From UBA10364 sp905182675 (lineage in GTDB: Bacteria; Bacteroidota; Bacteroidia; Flavobacteriales; Schleiferiaceae), in NCBI GenBank assembly GCA_963933975.1, contig CAWVWE010000008.1:15219-79218 (forward strand): 64,000 nucleotides of DNA. The letters are read 5' to 3'. Made by a program: the position numbers and the translations under genes. The notes beneath the pieces were generated by a model. That model ran no database searches. It had not been told where the DNA came from and saw only the letters and a program-made list of their open reading frames with translations. How positions within the stretch are numbered: position 1 is the first letter of the stretch; every line of letters begins with the position of its first letter. Positions 45,876 to 54,539 of the stretch are shown one piece after another.

Positions 45876-46712
45876 ATGATGCCATACTCACCTTCAGAAC
45901 TCATTCTAAATCCAGACGGTAGTGTTTACCACCTTGGTCTTAAGGGTGAGGACATACCTGACCTAGTATTCACAGTTGGAGACCCAGACAGGGTTAGTTC
46001 AGTGACTGCTCATTTTGACACTATCCTCTGGGAAAAGAACAGACGAGAGTTTAAAATGGTTCGTGGTCATGTTTTTGGAAAAGATGCTCTAGTAATGTCA
46101 ACAGGAATGGGCACTGACAATATTGATATTGTTCTTAACGAGCTCGACGCAGCTGTGAATATTGATCCAGTTACAAGAATCAACCACAAAGAGCATCGAA
46201 TACTAACCATCATCAGAATTGGAACTAGTGGGGCTATAGATCCTGCTATTCCATTAGGAAGTCTCTTAGTCAGCGAAGGTGCATTAGCGTTTGACGCATT
46301 ACTACCTTATTACGAGCATAGCTTCAAGCGTATAGATATAACAGCATCTCCAGTAAATCCATTCTATATTGCCGCTCCGCATTCGAAAAAAGTACATTGG
46401 GAGGGTTTGTATCATGGCATTACCGCAACACTTCCTGGGTTTTATGCACCTCAAGGAAGGAGTATCAAACTAAAAAGTACATTTTCACAGGCGCTAAATG
46501 AGCTGATCTCAATACATATAGGCGAACACCACGTAACAAATTTCGAGATGGAAACTTCTGGAATTTACGCGCTTGCACATCTTTTAGGACACGAGGCCTA
46601 TAGCTTTTCCGCATTGCTTGCAAATCGTGCGAACGGAACATTTCATGAGCAGCCTGAGGAGGCAATAAATGAGCTCATAAAAAAAGTGCTCGCCTGGGCG
46701 AGCACTTTATAA
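45876..46712 (+). CDS. Nucleoside phosphorylase (uridine phosphorylase-like)
   Basis: The 278-residue enzyme belongs to the PNP/UDP family I. It starts with a typical VFTVGDPDRVSSVTAHFD and has MSTGMGTDNIDIVLNELDA, RIGTSGAIDPAIPLGSL and the C-terminal NFEMETSGIYALAHLLGH. It cleaves a nucleoside with phosphate in the cytosol; the exact base is unclear. ATG 45876 or 45879 may be used. Its last ten codons form the hairpin used as a terminator on the opposite strand. Confidence 0.9.
   Translation: MMPYSPSELILNPDGSVYHLGLKGEDIPDLVFTVGDPDRVSSVTAHFDTILWEKNRREFKMVRGHVFGKDALVMSTGMGTDNIDIVLNELDAAVNIDPVTRINHKEHRILTIIRIGTSGAIDPAIPLGSLLVSEGALAFDALLPYYEHSFKRIDITASPVNPFYIAAPHSKKVHWEGLYHGITATLPGFYAPQGRSIKLKSTFSQALNELISIHIGEHHVTNFEMETSGIYALAHLLGHEAYSFSALLANRANGTFHEQPEEAINELIKKVLAWASTL
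46679..46708 (-). terminator. Terminator of rny, embedded in the end of the phosphorylase gene
   Basis: AAAGTGCTCGCC / GGCGAGCACTTT is a perfect 12-bp stem with a 2-nt centre. Leftward it is followed by a T-run of seven (three within the stem), 53 nt after the rny stop. Rightward the T-tail is only three bases, so it acts mainly on the minus strand. Confidence 0.8.
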
Positions 46713-46760
46713 GAAAACTATAAGGTTACAGACGCTCTTCGTCCGCAACGCTCAGTTGAA

Positions 46761-48296
46761 TTACTTCGCGATATTCACAGCCCGTAACTCACGAATTACC
46801 GTGACACGCACCTGACCTGGATAAGTCATTTCAGTTTGAATTTTTTGTGAGATATCATAAGAAATTTGAGCTGCCATCGCATCACTGACCTTCTCACTTT
46901 CAACCATCACACGCAACTCACGTCCTGCTTGAATTGCATAAGCCTTAGTCACGCCGTCAAAGTCGTAAGCTAAGCTTTCAAGATCCTTAAGACGTTTGAT
47001 GTAACTCTCCGCAATCTGACGGCGAGCGCCAGGACGAGCACCGGAAATGGCATCACAAACCTGAACTATCGGTGAAATCATAGAAGTCATCTCAATTTCA
47101 TCGTGGTGAGCACCAATAGCATTACATACCTCTGGTTTCTCTCCATACTTTTCGGCCCACTGCATACCTAATAAAGCATGTGGCAGATCCGTTTCCTCAT
47201 GTGGAACTTTACCTATATCATGTAGCAAACCTGCACGTTTTGCAACCTTTGGATCTAAACCCAATTCAGACGCCATAATCGCGCATAAATTTGCGACCTC
47301 GCGACTGTGTTGTAATAAGTTCTGTCCATAAGAAGAACGATATTTCATTCGACCAATAGTTTTGATTAATTCAGGATGCAATCCATGAATACCAAGGTCT
47401 ATTGCCGTACGTTTCCCTATCTGGGCGATTTCTTCTTCAATCTGGCGCTTCGTTTTCTCAACGACCTCTTCTACACGAGCAGGGTGGATGCGTCCATCAC
47501 TAACTAATTTGTGTAACGATAGACGTGCTATCTCCCTGCGAACAGGATCAAAACAGCTTAACAAGATAGCTTCAGGGGTGTCATCTACCACGATTTCCAC
47601 TCCAGTTGCAGCTTCTATCGCACGAATATTACGTCCCTCACGCCCAATGATTTTTCCTTTAATATCATCGTTTTCAATATTGAATACGGATACCGAATTC
47701 TCAATAGCACTTTCCGCAGCAACACGCTGAATAGACTGAATCACTACTTTCTTGGCCTCTTGTGACGCAGTAAGTTTTGCTTCTTCAAGGGTAGTTTGAA
47801 TATAGGCTTGGGCGTCAAGCTTGGCCTTATCTTTCAACGCTTGGATCATTTGCTCCTTAGCTTCTTCCTCAGTCATCCCCGTCAAAGCTTCTAGATCAGC
47901 AATATGCTTCTCCTTAAGTTTATCAAGTTCACGGCTTTTAGAATCAAGAGAGTCTTGCTTATTGGCAATTTTTTCCTTTTCACGCTCCAGATCACGATTA
48001 TCGCGTTGGTAATCTTGAATGCTCTTTTTCAAGCGTTCATCTTTCTCTCTAAAGGAGTTTTGACGTTCCGCCAATTTTTGATCACGCTTTATAACAGCGC
48101 GCTCATGCTCTTCTTTGAGGTTTAAGAAACGTTCTTTCGCTTCTAGGATTCTATCCTTTTTAATTTGTTCTGCTTCTTTTTTCGACTCTGCCATTAACAA
48201 CACTCCTCTTTTCTTGAGCGTGTTTTGCCAGAGTACAAATCCGCCACCTAAACCGGCAACAAGAGATATAATAGCAGCAATAATAGTTGTGACCAT
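46761..48296 (-). CDS. rny: Ribonuclease Y
   Basis: The 511-residue protein has an N-terminal membrane span (about 3-23) and a long coiled coil rich in Lys/Glu (about 35-190). A KH domain (IIGREGRNIRAIEAATGVEI, about 215-234) is followed by an HD phosphodiesterase domain with LLHDIGKVPHEE and AIGAHHDEIEM. It initiates mRNA turnover at the inner membrane. Placed after zapA and a 6S-type RNA, as in other Bacteroidota. Its terminator lies inside the convergent phosphorylase gene. Confidence 0.96.
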   Translation of the reverse strand: MVTTIIAAIISLVAGLGGGFVLWQNTLKKRGVLLMAESKKEAEQIKKDRILEAKERFLNLKEEHERAVIKRDQKLAERQNSFREKDERLKKSIQDYQRDNRDLEREKEKIANKQDSLDSKSRELDKLKEKHIADLEALTGMTEEEAKEQMIQALKDKAKLDAQAYIQTTLEEAKLTASQEAKKVVIQSIQRVAAESAIENSVSVFNIENDDIKGKIIGREGRNIRAIEAATGVEIVVDDTPEAILLSCFDPVRREIARLSLHKLVSDGRIHPARVEEVVEKTKRQIEEEIAQIGKRTAIDLGIHGLHPELIKTIGRMKYRSSYGQNLLQHSREVANLCAIMASELGLDPKVAKRAGLLHDIGKVPHEETDLPHALLGMQWAEKYGEKPEVCNAIGAHHDEIEMTSMISPIVQVCDAISGARPGARRQIAESYIKRLKDLESLAYDFDGVTKAYAIQAGRELRVMVESEKVSDAMAAQISYDISQKIQTEMTYPGQVRVTVIRELRAVNIAK

Positions 48297-48318
48297 TTCT
48301 TTATGGTTTATGTATTCT

Positions 48319-48507
48319 TAAAAAAACCCATACCTGCTGCGCATGTTGTCTAAACTCCTAATAATCAGGATCTGTACCTTCTACAACGTCTTGACCTTCC
48401 ACTGGAGTAAACTCCCTTTCACAAGGTGCGGCCTGCTCGTAACGCTGTAAGACAGGCTCATAACAACGTGCTCGTTGAGTTCAGCACAAAAAACAGCAAG
48501 TATGGGA
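48319..48507 (-). ncRNA. ssrS: 6S RNA (6S-Flavo-like)
   Basis: The 217-nt gap between zapA and rny encodes, on the minus strand, a molecule whose 5' end CCCATACTTGCTG pairs with its 3' end CAGCAGGTATGGG. Pairing is complete with one G-U, and TTTTTTT follows. The length (about 185 nt), closing stem, internal hairpins (for example GGAG-TTTA-CTCC and GCCTG...CAGGC) and zapA neighbourhood all fit 6S RNA, which binds RNA polymerase holoenzyme. The open central bubble was not modelled in detail. Ends are approximate. Confidence 0.78.
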
Positions 48508-48513
48508 AACTTA

Positions 48514-48822
48514 TTAGTCCTGTAGTACTGCGTCTAAGGCAGCTTCCACATCGACAAGCACTTTGCTCATCTGAGACTGAACGTCATGAGATTGTTTCGT
48601 AGCCAATTCAGCTTTTGAAGCCAATTGTAATGCACACATACTGAGTACATCCTGCTTATCCTGCACCGCGTAGCGGGATTCAAAACGTGTCACAGCATCA
48701 TTTATAGTTTTCACAGCAGTTCTAATCTGACCCTCTTCTTCCCTCTTTATGGTCAAAGGATAAGCCCTGTTTGCTATGGTAACTTTTATTTTTAGTGTGT
48801 TCTCGCTCACGAGATTATGCAC
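48514..48822 (-). CDS. zapA: Cell division protein ZapA
   Basis: The 102-residue protein has the ZapA head (KIKVTIANRAYPLTI, EEGQIRTAVKTINDAV). A helical tail follows (DVLSMCALQLASKAELATKQ, then a coiled coil). It bundles FtsZ filaments at the division ring. Its start overlaps the end of the 98-residue coiled-coil gene by 8 nt, so the two are coupled, and 6S RNA follows 7 nt after its stop. Confidence 0.92.
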   Translation of the reverse strand: MHNLVSENTLKIKVTIANRAYPLTIKREEEGQIRTAVKTINDAVTRFESRYAVQDKQDVLSMCALQLASKAELATKQSHDVQSQMSKVLVDVEAALDAVLQD

Positions 48823-49111
48823 TTAACAATTTCATACAACGGTCAATTTCCCGTATCAACTCCGCAATTTTCTCCTCACTGTAAGTATCCCTTGTGGGCG
48901 AACCACTTTGAACAGTCAATGCAAGATTGCGTTGTTGTAACTGAATGTTAAAATCTGAATGCTCAACCTGCATGGCACCTAAGGTTTCCTGCAAATGAAC
49001 AATCTGATCTTCTAGTTCTCTAACCTTGTTTCTCAAGCTTGTATTGATGCTGGCCACTTTCGAGGCCTTCTCCACCACACGCTGCATTTGAGAAGTTAAG
49101 TCAGATGACAT
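48815..49111 (-). CDS. Small coiled-coil protein coupled to ZapA
   Basis: The 98-residue protein is mostly coiled coil (about 10-65, SLRNKVRELEDQIVHLQETLG) with a helical end (EEKIAELIREIDRCMKLL). I do not recognise a named family. Proteins of this size occur upstream of zapA in Bacteroidota and resemble ZapB-like division factors in shape only. Overlap of 8 nt with zapA and its own -7 box (49129-49136) argue for a real gene with a division role. Confidence 0.75.
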   Translation of the reverse strand: MSSDLTSQMQRVVEKASKVASINTSLRNKVRELEDQIVHLQETLGAMQVEHSDFNIQLQQRNLALTVQSGSPTRDTYSEEKIAELIREIDRCMKLLSA

Positions 49112-49128
49112 AGGTTTCAGTTTAGACC

Positions 49129-49136
49129 AAAGATAC
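49129..49136 (-). promoter_or_regulatory. -7 box for the coiled-coil/zapA operon
   Basis: On the minus strand TATCTTTG is an exact TAnnTTTG match ending 17 nt before the ATG at 49111. It sits back to back with the box of the rightward M23 gene. Confidence 0.6.
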
Positions 49137-49143
49137 CATATTG

Positions 49144-49151
49144 TAGCTTTG
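49144..49151 (+). promoter_or_regulatory. -7 box for the M23 peptidase operon
   Basis: TAGCTTTG matches TAnnTTTG exactly; TTTA (49122-49125) lies 18 nt upstream in the -33 position. The box ends 1 nt before ATG 49153 and 4 nt before ATG 49156, so the second ATG is the likelier start. Confidence 0.6.
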
Positions 49152-49152
49152 C

Positions 49153-50805
49153 ATGATGAAGAAAATTTTTACCCTACTTGGTTTTTTGTTAACCACTGTG
49201 CTTTTGCAAGGACAAAACTTACTGCTTTCCAGCCCTTTAGAGATTCCATTGGTCCTAAGTGGTACCTTTGCTGAGCTAAGATCAAACCACTTCCATGGGG
49301 GAATTGACATCAAAACTCAGGGAAGAAGTGGGTTAAAAGTTCGTGCCGTTGCTGGAGGTTATGTGAGTAGAATTGCGATCAATCCTTACGGCTATGGAAA
49401 TGCGCTATATATCAAACATCCAGAAGGATACACTTCCGTTTACGGACATCTCAATGGGTTTTCCACGGAAATTGAGCGATGGGTTGAAGCGCAGTTGAGA
49501 GACCGGAATAAAAATAATGGCAATTTATATCCCTCCAAAGAAATTTTTGTGGTTCAACGCGAGGAATTCGTTGCTTTTTCTGGCAATACAGGCGGCTCTA
49601 TGGGTCCACATCTGCATTTTGAATTAAGAGATTCACGAACGGAAGAGCCATTAAATCCGCTTGAGTTCGGTCTATCCGTTCAAGATTCACGCCCTCCTTC
49701 CCTTCGCGGACTCATGTGGGTGACTCAAGATTTTAGCGACAGAGGAACCTTTAAAGATGGAGACACACTTGATCTAAGATCTCTTGAAATCAAAACTCCT
49801 ATTGGGATCAATCTTTATACCACAGATAAACAGGATGGTGCGAACAACAATAATGGCGTTTACGAAATCCAGAGCTCAGTGAATAATGAAGCTGTTTTTG
49901 GTGCGGAGTATCGAAGAATAAATTTCTCAACGAGCAGATTCATTAACGCGCACTTTGATTACCAACAGTATTATGCCACAGGCGCTAGGTGGACTAGGTT
50001 GTATGAATTAGATAATAATCCACTAAAAATTAGCACTACAGAAGAGAATATATTTCCTGACTTTAGATCCTCAAAAGGCTGGATTACAGTTGCTAAAGAC
50101 AGTTTAGTTGCAGTAAGGATTCTAGTCACTGACTACGCAGGTAACCAAAGCAACACCTCTTTTTATATTTTGGGGTCATCTACTGATAACGTTGCGAGAA
50201 CAGGACTTTCCTGGGAACAAATGCACACCCTCAATGAGGATGGAATACGGATAAATATTCCCTCCGGAGCGATGTATAGAAATACTGATTTTCAATTGGC
50301 AAAGACGGATCAAGGAAAATATTTAATAGGTGGCGGTGACGTGCCACTCCAAAAAAATATTGAGGTGATTTGGAGTCTAGATTCTACTCAAAAAAATGGT
50401 TTTGGTTGGTTCGCATGGATAGAAGGCAGAAATAACAAACGCCAGGCAGAAATAGGTACAAGATCAGGCGATACGCTTACTTTTTCTACACGAAAAACGG
50501 GAACATACTGGCTAGACCAAGATCTCATAGATCCATCTGTGAGCTTGGTGCAACAGAGTGCTTTTTCTCGATCTGGTAGCCAATTTAAAGAAATAAGAGT
50601 ACGAGCAGAAGATGATAAGACGGGTGTTGATCGTTATAGTGCGAGGATTGACGGCGAGTTTGCCCGTATTGACTTTGATTATAAACACAACTTGTTAAAA
50701 GTGATTCTACCCAAGGAATTAAGCGCAGGAAGCCATAATTTGCGCATCGTAGTTATTGACGGTGTAGGAAACACAACAACGAAAGAATACAATATTACTT
50801 TATGA
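49153..50805 (+). CDS. Secreted M23 family metallopeptidase
   Basis: The 550-residue protein has a signal peptide ending LLQGQ (about 21). The LytM/M23 domain (about 30-175) has the zinc ligands in HFHGGIDIKTQG and HLHFELRD, plus YTSVYGHLNGF, so it should be an active peptidoglycan endopeptidase in the periplasm. The C-terminal 350 residues are beta-rich and unassigned, as in other Bacteroidota homologues. The second ATG (49156) fits the promoter better. It overlaps the next gene by 4 nt. Confidence 0.9.
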   Translation: MMKKIFTLLGFLLTTVLLQGQNLLLSSPLEIPLVLSGTFAELRSNHFHGGIDIKTQGRSGLKVRAVAGGYVSRIAINPYGYGNALYIKHPEGYTSVYGHLNGFSTEIERWVEAQLRDRNKNNGNLYPSKEIFVVQREEFVAFSGNTGGSMGPHLHFELRDSRTEEPLNPLEFGLSVQDSRPPSLRGLMWVTQDFSDRGTFKDGDTLDLRSLEIKTPIGINLYTTDKQDGANNNNGVYEIQSSVNNEAVFGAEYRRINFSTSRFINAHFDYQQYYATGARWTRLYELDNNPLKISTTEENIFPDFRSSKGWITVAKDSLVAVRILVTDYAGNQSNTSFYILGSSTDNVARTGLSWEQMHTLNEDGIRINIPSGAMYRNTDFQLAKTDQGKYLIGGGDVPLQKNIEVIWSLDSTQKNGFGWFAWIEGRNNKRQAEIGTRSGDTLTFSTRKTGTYWLDQDLIDPSVSLVQQSAFSRSGSQFKEIRVRAEDDKTGVDRYSARIDGEFARIDFDYKHNLLKVILPKELSAGSHNLRIVVIDGVGNTTTKEYNITL

Positions 50806-51446
50806 GATTGATTAAGCTCTTAGTCGCCGTATTTGTTTTTACCACCGGCGCTCAAGCACAGCTGGTAAAAGATCCAGTTCAACTGCATGGTATAGTAGTC
50901 AGTAATGACAGCTTGATCCAGTTACTGCCTAACGTTCAAATATTAGTAAAGAGTCGCGGCCAAATGTCAGCAACTAATAATGACGGTTTCTTTTCATTAG
51001 TCGCCATGCCCGGTGACACCATCTATTTTCAGCATATTGGATTTAAGGTTCAAAAATTCTGGGTACCGGACAGCCTGGAGGGAGACGCTTTTTTATCACG
51101 CATCATCTTAGAATGGGATACGGAATTACTTGATCCTGTTATCGTATATCCTTGGCCGTCTAGAGAAAATTTCAAAGAGGAATTTCTAGCGATGGAAGTC
51201 AAAACAACGGAAATGGACATTGCGCAGCGTAATTTAGCTATGGAAGAATTAAGAGCTCGTGCACTAGCGATGGGCTACGATGCTTCCGAGATGCAAGATT
51301 ATATCATCTCCATGCAAAATCAGCAGCTGTATAATCAAGGAAGAGTCTATGGCAGCGGGCCAGGTGCATCAGGTGCATCAGCCATACTTGGTGCCCTTTC
51401 TAATCCTTTCGCCTGGACCCAACTGTTTCAAAGCCTCAAGCGATAA
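50802..51446 (+). CDS. Secreted protein with carboxypeptidase-like regulatory domain
   Basis: The 214-residue protein has a signal peptide ending AQAQ (about 20). A CarboxypepD_reg-like beta-sandwich follows (about 27-110; LHGIVVSNDSLIQLLPNVQILVK, SATNNDGFFSLVAMPGDTIYFQHIGF). The C-terminal part is helical and ends with a Gly/Ser-rich segment and NPFAWTQLFQSLKR. In many SusC-type receptors this domain is fused ahead of the TonB plug; here it is a separate gene 2 nt before the receptor. Confidence 0.82.
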   Translation: MRLIKLLVAVFVFTTGAQAQLVKDPVQLHGIVVSNDSLIQLLPNVQILVKSRGQMSATNNDGFFSLVAMPGDTIYFQHIGFKVQKFWVPDSLEGDAFLSRIILEWDTELLDPVIVYPWPSRENFKEEFLAMEVKTTEMDIAQRNLAMEELRARALAMGYDASEMQDYIISMQNQQLYNQGRVYGSGPGASGASAILGALSNPFAWTQLFQSLKR

Positions 51447-51448
51447 AA

Positions 51449-53656
51449 ATGTTTGATACTCGCTTAGCACTGCTGGCAGGTCTTTTTGTAAGCACTGTTT
51501 GTTATGGACAGATCGCCGACTCTACGCTGTTAGATGAGGTTGAGGTGAGCCAACTGCGCGGTGCTGATGATCGAATACAAGTCAAAGGAAAAGATCTAGA
51601 ATTCACCACTGGAGCTGAAGGTGGTATTGAAGGTGTAGTCAAAACCTTTGCGGGGGTTAGTAGTAGGAATGAAATGAGTTCCCAGTATAATGTACGTGGA
51701 GGTAACTTTGATGAAAACCTTGTTTACATCAATGGATTTGAGGTTTTCAGACCTTTTCTTGCCAGATCGGGCCAACAGGAAGGGATGAGTATTATCCATC
51801 CGCATTTAGTCGGTAACATTCTCTTTAGTGCCGGTGGGTTCAGTGCAGAATATGGTGACAAGCTAAGCTCAGTATTAGATGTGCAATACAAACGAGGAGA
51901 AAAGAAGCTAGATACTAAAATGGAAGCATCCCTTACTGGTGTAAATTTCTCTTCTACAAAAGCAGGTCAAAATTGGGAGGTACTTACGGGATTGCGCTAT
52001 CGTAATAATGCTTTACTCCTAAATTCTACAGATCTTCAGAGTGATTATAGGCCCATAAATACAGATGGTCAAATTCTCATGCGTAGAGAGTACGGCGAAA
52101 AGTGGAGTGTGGAGGTTTTTGGACATTTCGCACACAACAGAATGAACCAAATACCACAGAATAGGAAAACGAGTTTTGGCTCTTTACAAGAAGCCCTTCA
52201 ACTTACCGTGTATTTCGATGGACAAGAAAAATTTGGTTACGACACCCAATTCATGGCCGCTAGGCTTAACCAAAGACTCGGTAACGCGAGTAATGGGTAC
52301 CGTTCTTTCAGCACCACTGCATTTCATACCACGGAAAAAGAAATCACGGATGTTATAGGATACTATAGGTTAAGTGAACTGAACAATGACCTTGGAAGTG
52401 ATGACTTTGGAGAAATCGCTCAAGTCAGGGGTGTCGGAGGTTTCCAGGATTTTAGACGAAACTTCTTAGACGCTTACATCATTAACCTGAACTATAACGA
52501 GGGTCAGTTTTATGGGAAAAATAGCCTCAAATGGGGAGCCACCGTCCAAGGTGAAAACATCTATGACCGTTATAAGGAATGGCAGCGTATAGACAGTGCA
52601 GGTTATAGTTTACCTTACACCCAAAGTACGCTAGACAGTGTCTCTAATGGACGATTGTACAGTACACCCTACAAAGAGTTGGAACTTTTCAGCCATGTAT
52701 CATCTAGTGAAACTTTGAAAAACTACCGGGCCAAAGCTTTCGTGAATTTCAAAGGAAAAAAAGCCTTTGCAAATGGCGAATGGACCTATAACATTGGGAC
52801 GAGAATACAGTATTCTGTGCTGAATGAAGAATTTAGGATTAGCCCAAGATTGCGCGTGTTCTATCAGCCCCTTGAGGCTAAGAGATCTTATACGTTCGCC
52901 GCAGGACTCTATGATCAATATCCGTTTTATAGAGAAATGAGACGCAAAGACGGAACGTTGAATACCGGTGTCAAGAGCCAAGGCGCACTACATGTCACTG
53001 CCCGATCAGACAAAGAGTTTGAGATGTGGGGACGTCCATTTGTGTGGTCTTTGGAAAGCTACTACAAGAGTCTGAGTAGAGTGAATTTATACGACGTAGA
53101 AAATGTACGTATTAGATACAGTGCTCAAAATGATGCGCAAGCAAGAGTCTATGGGTTTGACAGCCGGATCAATGGTGAATTTGTGCAAGGAACAGACAGC
53201 TGGTTTACTTTTAGCCTTTTTAATGCACAAGAAAGAGAATTAGATGATGAAGACTGGTTTGCGCGCCCATCAGATACACGTTATAACTTTGCTGTATACT
53301 TTCAAGATTACTTACCAAAAGATCCAAGTGTGAGAATGAGTTTAACACTCATGATCAGTGGAGGATTTCCCTTTGGACCTGATGGCACTGGAGATGGAAT
53401 AGCGTTACCTGAACAGCGCGTTTTTCGATCTCCCCCATATCGTAGGGCGGATATCGGATTTATCAAAGTGATGAAAGGGGATTGGACGGAACAATTTGAT
53501 GAAGTATGGATCAGTATTGAGATTTTCAACCTACTACAAGCAAGAAATACAGTCAGTTATTTATGGGTCAGAGATATAAGTGCCCAGGGGCAGTATGCTG
53601 TCCCAAATTATATGACCAATCGATTGATTAATCTAAAAATGCACGTAGACTTTTAA
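51449..53656 (+). CDS. TonB-dependent outer-membrane receptor
   Basis: The 735-residue protein has a signal peptide ending CYGQ (about 21) and a plug domain (about 30-140; NVRGGNFDENLVYINGFEVFRPF, SAEYGDKLSSVLDVQYKRG). A large beta-barrel follows and ends with an aromatic residue (MHVDF). It lacks its own N-terminal CarboxypepD_reg domain, which the upstream gene supplies. The substrate is unknown. No SusD partner is adjacent, so it is not a typical SusCD glycan importer. Confidence 0.9.
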   Translation: MFDTRLALLAGLFVSTVCYGQIADSTLLDEVEVSQLRGADDRIQVKGKDLEFTTGAEGGIEGVVKTFAGVSSRNEMSSQYNVRGGNFDENLVYINGFEVFRPFLARSGQQEGMSIIHPHLVGNILFSAGGFSAEYGDKLSSVLDVQYKRGEKKLDTKMEASLTGVNFSSTKAGQNWEVLTGLRYRNNALLLNSTDLQSDYRPINTDGQILMRREYGEKWSVEVFGHFAHNRMNQIPQNRKTSFGSLQEALQLTVYFDGQEKFGYDTQFMAARLNQRLGNASNGYRSFSTTAFHTTEKEITDVIGYYRLSELNNDLGSDDFGEIAQVRGVGGFQDFRRNFLDAYIINLNYNEGQFYGKNSLKWGATVQGENIYDRYKEWQRIDSAGYSLPYTQSTLDSVSNGRLYSTPYKELELFSHVSSSETLKNYRAKAFVNFKGKKAFANGEWTYNIGTRIQYSVLNEEFRISPRLRVFYQPLEAKRSYTFAAGLYDQYPFYREMRRKDGTLNTGVKSQGALHVTARSDKEFEMWGRPFVWSLESYYKSLSRVNLYDVENVRIRYSAQNDAQARVYGFDSRINGEFVQGTDSWFTFSLFNAQERELDDEDWFARPSDTRYNFAVYFQDYLPKDPSVRMSLTLMISGGFPFGPDGTGDGIALPEQRVFRSPPYRRADIGFIKVMKGDWTEQFDEVWISIEIFNLLQARNTVSYLWVRDISAQGQYAVPNYMTNRLINLKMHVDF

Positions 53657-53658
53657 TT

Positions 53659-53895
53659 ATGAGAATTGTTGAAACCTGGAGTACCAAGCAGTTTAAAACG
53701 ACAATCTATGCCATGGAGCGCTGGCATTATGTCGAATTTGAAGCCGGCCCCATGAAGCAAGGCTTTAAGTTTATGAAAGACACCCACCCAGCTCCTGCAG
53801 ATGTGAAGAATGCACTAACGCTTGAGTTCCTTGATGGCGTCTATACCATTTTCAACCAGATGTATGTGAACTTCCGGGACCACAGTGGAAAATAA
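53659..53895 (+). CDS. Conserved-looking small protein, function unknown
   Basis: The 78-residue protein MRIVETWSTKQFKTTIYAMERWHYVEFEAG... has no signal peptide or membrane span. It is rich in aromatic residues. It starts 2 nt after the receptor stop, so it is probably translated as the last gene of the M23-receptor operon. No family recognised. Confidence 0.65.
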   Translation: MRIVETWSTKQFKTTIYAMERWHYVEFEAGPMKQGFKFMKDTHPAPADVKNALTLEFLDGVYTIFNQMYVNFRDHSGK

Positions 53896-53920
53896 GTTTA
53901 GTCTAATTGAATTTCGTCTT

Positions 53921-54526
53921 TTATTTGGACAACATTTCTAGGAAGTCGGATTCCATCGATTTTCCTTTATCCTGATTGTACCAATCTTGAGCAAAAAGGG
54001 TCCATTCTTTATAGTCAAAAGACGCTTTAGATTTCCATTCATCATGGTGGGCAACAAGTACTGAAGGTCGAGGACCATATGTTCCTAAAACCACTCCTTC
54101 TGCGGATACTCTCACCAATTTAGGGATAGACCGTCCACCATTCGTTAAAAATTCATCCATCAGTGTTGTGTGCTCGTCACGCATGATGATCGTTAAAGGA
54201 GCCTTTGCGTGTTTAGACCATTTGTTTACAAACGGAAGCATATGGGCGGCATCTCCGCACCAGGTCTCGCTAAATACAAGCCACTGTTCCCCAGGAATTA
54301 CGAGGGATGTTAACTCATCTAAATACCCTTGCTCCGGTTGATATAGCTTCTCCCATCTTCTCAGACGCGCTGCACCCAGCTTTGTATAGCCTACATAAGA
54401 TTCCTTTTGATCGCCAGAGGTTTTACCTTCTTTCGCGTAAGTCTTGTTTAATTCACTGTACTGTTCATAGCTCATGCCTATTGCAACGGCCTTATTTAAC
54501 GCATCTGTTAGTTCGGGAATATTCAA
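53921..54526 (-). CDS. Thioredoxin-family protein with single-cysteine WCGDAAH site
   Basis: The 201-residue cytosolic protein has a helical N-terminal part (about 1-65) and a thioredoxin fold from about 75. In place of WCxxC it has TWCGDAAH (Cys90 only), with the cis-Pro region SIPKLV. Bacteroidota have a family of this type. One cysteine rules out the usual dithiol exchange, so a peroxidase-like, monothiol or binding role is possible. It starts 13 nt after the acyltransferase stop, at the end of the rocD operon. Confidence 0.8.
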   Translation of the reverse strand: MNIPELTDALNKAVAIGMSYEQYSELNKTYAKEGKTSGDQKESYVGYTKLGAARLRRWEKLYQPEQGYLDELTSLVIPGEQWLVFSETWCGDAAHMLPFVNKWSKHAKAPLTIIMRDEHTTLMDEFLTNGGRSIPKLVRVSAEGVVLGTYGPRPSVLVAHHDEWKSKASFDYKEWTLFAQDWYNQDKGKSMESDFLEMLSK

Positions 54527-54539
54527 AATTAAGATGGGT

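Noticed and set aside
50802..53656. Frameshift splitting one SusC-type receptor into two genes
   Set aside because: The upstream protein has its own stop and helical tail, and the receptor has its own signal peptide, so these are two genuine genes.
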